A stretch of DNA of 64,000 nucleotides. Source: an uncultured Chloroflexota bacterium. GTDB taxonomy: Bacteria > Chloroflexota > Anaerolineae > Aggregatilineales > Phototrophicaceae. Made by a program: the position numbers and the translations under genes. This document shows positions 61,611 to 64,000 of the stretch, piece by piece; position 1 is the first letter of the stretch; each line of letters opens with the position of its first letter. Below the pieces are notes generated by a model that made no database searches, had not been told where the DNA came from, and saw only the letters and a program-made list of their open reading frames with translations. The DNA is taken from contig CALKIA010000187.1 of assembly GCA_937988705.1 (NCBI GenBank), positions 3,713 through 67,712 of the forward strand, in the 5' to 3' direction.

Positions 61611-64000
61611 ATGACCAATGCAGTGTCCGATCCGGTATACAAAAACCCCCACCTGCCGATTGCTGAGCGGGTGAATGATCTCCTAGCCCGCATGTCACCA
61701 GCGCAGAAGCTCGCTCAGCTCAATTGTAGCCCCTTGACCTTCATGCCGGATGAGCGCAGAGCTGCGACGATGGGCCAGGGAATGGGGCACTTGGCGCTGT
61801 CGGTGTCCTCCGGCCAATCAATGGAAGTGAACCTTGCCCTTGTCGAAGAAGCTCAGCATTTCCTAATAGAGCAGACCGAGTTAGGAATTCCGGCGCTTAT
61901 CCATACCGAGGCGTTGTCGGGAGCAATGCTCGTCGGGGCAACGAATTTTCCGGGAGCGATCGCGCTTGGCGCAACTTGGAACCCGGAACGTGTTCAAGCT
62001 ATGGGACGTGTCACCGCCAAACAGCTCGTTGCGCTGGGCATCCGCCATGTGCTCTCCCCAGTCATGGACGTAGCCCGCGACCCACGTTGGGGACGAATCG
62101 GTGAGACGTACGGCGAAGATGCGACCCTGGTGGCGCGCATGAGCGTTGCCTTCGTGCAAGGCGTACAGGGTGAGGATCTTGCCGATGGCGTAGCGGCGAC
62201 GGGCAAGCATTTCCTAGGTTATGCCATGACCGAAGGGGCCTTGAATACGACCTCCGAACGCATCACGCCACGAGAGCTTCGTGAAGTCTACGCCAAACCG
62301 TTCGCGGCCGCGATTCGGAACGCTAAACTGGCTGCGGTCATGAATTCCTATAGCAGCCTAGACGGTATTCCGATTACGGCATCACCAGAACTGCTGACCG
62401 ATCTACTGCGCGGTGAGCTCGGCTTCGGCGGCATGACGATCTCTGATTACAGTTCGATCAACAAACTTGTCGTCCCCTTCTACATCGCGTCCGACTACAC
62501 AGAGGCTGGGATTCAGGCGCTGCAAGCGGGTATGGACGTAGAGGCACCAGAGGTCGCGGCGTATGGAAAGGGGCTGCTAGAGGCAGTGGAGACCGGGCGA
62601 CTGCCGATTGACGTCCTCGACCGCGCAGTTCGGCATGTGCTGGAACTCAAGTTCAGGCTAGGTCTGTTCGAGCATCCCTATCCCGATCACGATGCAATTG
62701 CGCAGGTATTCGCTCAACCTGTGGATGATGCACTTTCCTACCGTCTGGCGCAAGAAGCCATTGTCCTGTTGGACAACCAGGAGGAACTGCTGCCGCTCTC
62801 AAAAGCAGTCCATAGTATCGCAGTGATCGGCCCCTGTGCCGATGTACTGCGCACTTTGTTCGGAGGTTACTCGTATCCTGCCGCCCTCGAAGTCAGCTCC
62901 GGTGTCGGTACAGGTCCCCAAACCGTGGATATCGACCCAGATGCGGCAGTTGAATCTACAGCGAAATACTACCGGGATCAGGCGGCGCTTGAAACCAAGC
63001 TTGCTACCCTGTACCCGAACGCCCTAACGGTGCGCAACGCCATCGCCGCGAAGCTTCCGCAAACCCCGATCATCTATGCTCAGGGATGTACCTTAAATGG
63101 CACTGATCAGAGCGGCTTTGAGGAAGCAGTAAGTTTGGCTGAACAAGCGGAAATCGTGATCCTCATCGTGGGTGACCAAGACGGTTGGCATAACGAAACT
63201 TGTACTATCGGTGAAGGCATGGATTGCAGCAGCATCGGGTTACCGGGTGTGCAGGAAGACTTGGTGCGAGCGGTTTGGGCAACAGGTAAACCCATCGTGC
63301 TCGTGAATGTCAGTCCCCGCCCCTTGAGCAGCCCTTGGATCGCCGAGCACATCCCTGCCATCGTGCACGCAGGGCATTTGGGACAAAATGCAGGTAAGGC
63401 GATTGCGGATGTATTGTTCGGGGACTATAACCCAGGCGGGAAACTCCCCATGAGCGCAGCGCGGGGCACCGGACAGCTGCCTGTCTATTACGCGCATCAA
63501 CGTGGCTCGGGCTACGAGGGACGCTCCTACTGGCCCTGGTCAGCACCGAACGGCTACATCGATGGCACTGATCGGCCACTCTACGCTTTTGGACATGGGT
63601 TGTCGTACACACAGTTCAGCTATTCGGATTTGAAAGTTGGCGACGTTGAAAATCAAGCGAATGGCTCAGTTGAGGTTTCCTGCGTCGTTACCAACCTGGG
63701 ATACCGAACTGGTGATGAGGTGGTGCAAGTCTATTTCGTCGACAATTTAGCCTCGGTTGTCCGCCCAGTGAAAGAGCTGGTCGGCTTTCGGCGAATCCGG
63801 CTTGAAGCGGGTCAAAGCCTTCAAGTGCGCTTCACCGTACCGATCAGCCAACTTGCTTTTCTCAACGCCAAGATGCACTGGGTGGTCGAACCGGGCGCAA
63901 TGGATGTACTGATCGGTTCATCTTCGCAGGATATCCGACTGCACGGCAGCTTTACGATCAGTGGTGAGATTGTTGAAGTTGGCGGAAACCGTGCCTTCTA
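61611..64000 (+). CDS. Glycoside hydrolase family 3 (3' end at window edge)
   Basis: The frame starts at ATG 61611 with an AAGG box and stays open for 796 codons to the last two bases (TA), which may be the beginning of a stop. It has the GH3 barrel (HLALSVSSGQ; SPVMDVARDPRWGRIGETYGED; GKHFLGYAMTEGALN), nucleophile Asp279 in MTISDYSSI, the sandwich domain (LLPLSKAVHSIAVIGPCAD; LIVGDQDGWHNETCTIGEGM) and a fibronectin-III-like end (YAFGHGLSYTQFSYSD; GDEVVQVYFVD). No signal peptide is present. It is distinct from the GH3 at 13.6 kb, with a longer insert before the sandwich domain. It is probably a beta-glucosidase- or xylosidase-type enzyme completing breakdown of the imported glycan. Confidence 0.9.
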   Translation, partial: MTNAVSDPVYKNPHLPIAERVNDLLARMSPAQKLAQLNCSPLTFMPDERRAATMGQGMGHLALSVSSGQSMEVNLALVEEAQHFLIEQTELGIPALIHTEALSGAMLVGATNFPGAIALGATWNPERVQAMGRVTAKQLVALGIRHVLSPVMDVARDPRWGRIGETYGEDATLVARMSVAFVQGVQGEDLADGVAATGKHFLGYAMTEGALNTTSERITPRELREVYAKPFAAAIRNAKLAAVMNSYSSLDGIPITASPELLTDLLRGELGFGGMTISDYSSINKLVVPFYIASDYTEAGIQALQAGMDVEAPEVAAYGKGLLEAVETGRLPIDVLDRAVRHVLELKFRLGLFEHPYPDHDAIAQVFAQPVDDALSYRLAQEAIVLLDNQEELLPLSKAVHSIAVIGPCADVLRTLFGGYSYPAALEVSSGVGTGPQTVDIDPDAAVESTAKYYRDQAALETKLATLYPNALTVRNAIAAKLPQTPIIYAQGCTLNGTDQSGFEEAVSLAEQAEIVILIVGDQDGWHNETCTIGEGMDCSSIGLPGVQEDLVRAVWATGKPIVLVNVSPRPLSSPWIAEHIPAIVHAGHLGQNAGKAIADVLFGDYNPGGKLPMSAARGTGQLPVYYAHQRGSGYEGRSYWPWSAPNGYIDGTDRPLYAFGHGLSYTQFSYSDLKVGDVENQANGSVEVSCVVTNLGYRTGDEVVQVYFVDNLASVVRPVKELVGFRRIRLEAGQSLQVRFTVPISQLAFLNAKMHWVVEPGAMDVLIGSSSQDIRLHGSFTISGEIVEVGGNRAF

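Noticed and set aside
1..64000. tRNA, rRNA, riboswitch or CRISPR features
   Set aside because: None was recognised by eye on either strand; small structured RNAs could still be missed without a covariance search.

Overview
The window looks like a chromosome segment of a free-living member of the Chloroflexota (Anaerolineae-like). This is inferred from style, not from a marker gene. The signs are a moderately GC-rich genome, a MalT-type LuxR regulator, secreted lipoproteins with Thr/Pro linkers, sugar ABC importers without their own ATPase, and many plant-polysaccharide glycoside hydrolases. No rRNA, tRNA or CRISPR array was seen.

Layout. 1-5.8 kb: envelope and secreted proteins (end of a polysaccharide deacetylase, two paralogous exported proteins with a DUF4350/GldG-like domain, a beta-propeller phytase, a secreted propeller-like protein). 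6.0-6.8 kb: a decayed IS1-like transposase. 7.2-12.4 kb: a large LuxR/MalT-type ATPase regulator, an isoprenylcysteine-methyltransferase-like membrane protein, two small genes and a Nudix hydrolase. 12.5-13.45 kb: a frameshifted DUF6094-type DNA methylase whose 3' end is replaced by an IS remnant. 13.6-22.8 kb: a minus-strand sugar locus (GH3, GH38, two permeases, binding protein) next to an AraC regulator. 23.5-34.7 kb: an unusual cluster of four different radical SAM enzymes, three Tat-exported WD40 proteins that share a C-terminal six-cysteine tail, a PqqD-like protein and a membrane-anchored TIR protein. 34.7-51.3 kb: IS elements around an exact 7,450-bp tandem duplication of a six-gene operon (two ABC ATPases, three membrane proteins, one ECF sigma factor). 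51.4-64 kb: a LacI-controlled sugar locus (binding protein, two permeases, GH78, DUF5060/DUF5605, GH43, GH3).

The most interesting region is 23.5-34.7 kb. Three paralogous exported WD40 proteins end in the same tail (C-x9-C-x-C-x-C-x5-C-x-C, then a His-Tyr-Trp-Tyr-Pro-Asn terminus). They sit among three SPASM-type radical SAM enzymes, one HemN-like radical SAM enzyme and a PqqD/RRE-like protein. I propose a post-translational modification system in which radical SAM enzymes modify the cysteine-rich tails of whole exported propeller proteins rather than a short precursor peptide. This is inference from gene content and is not a system I recognise by name.

The second notable feature is the duplication. 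Two directly oriented IS copies flank the operon and a chimaeric IS lies at the internal junction, as expected from unequal crossing-over between the flanking ISs. It appears very recent, because no difference was seen between the copies.
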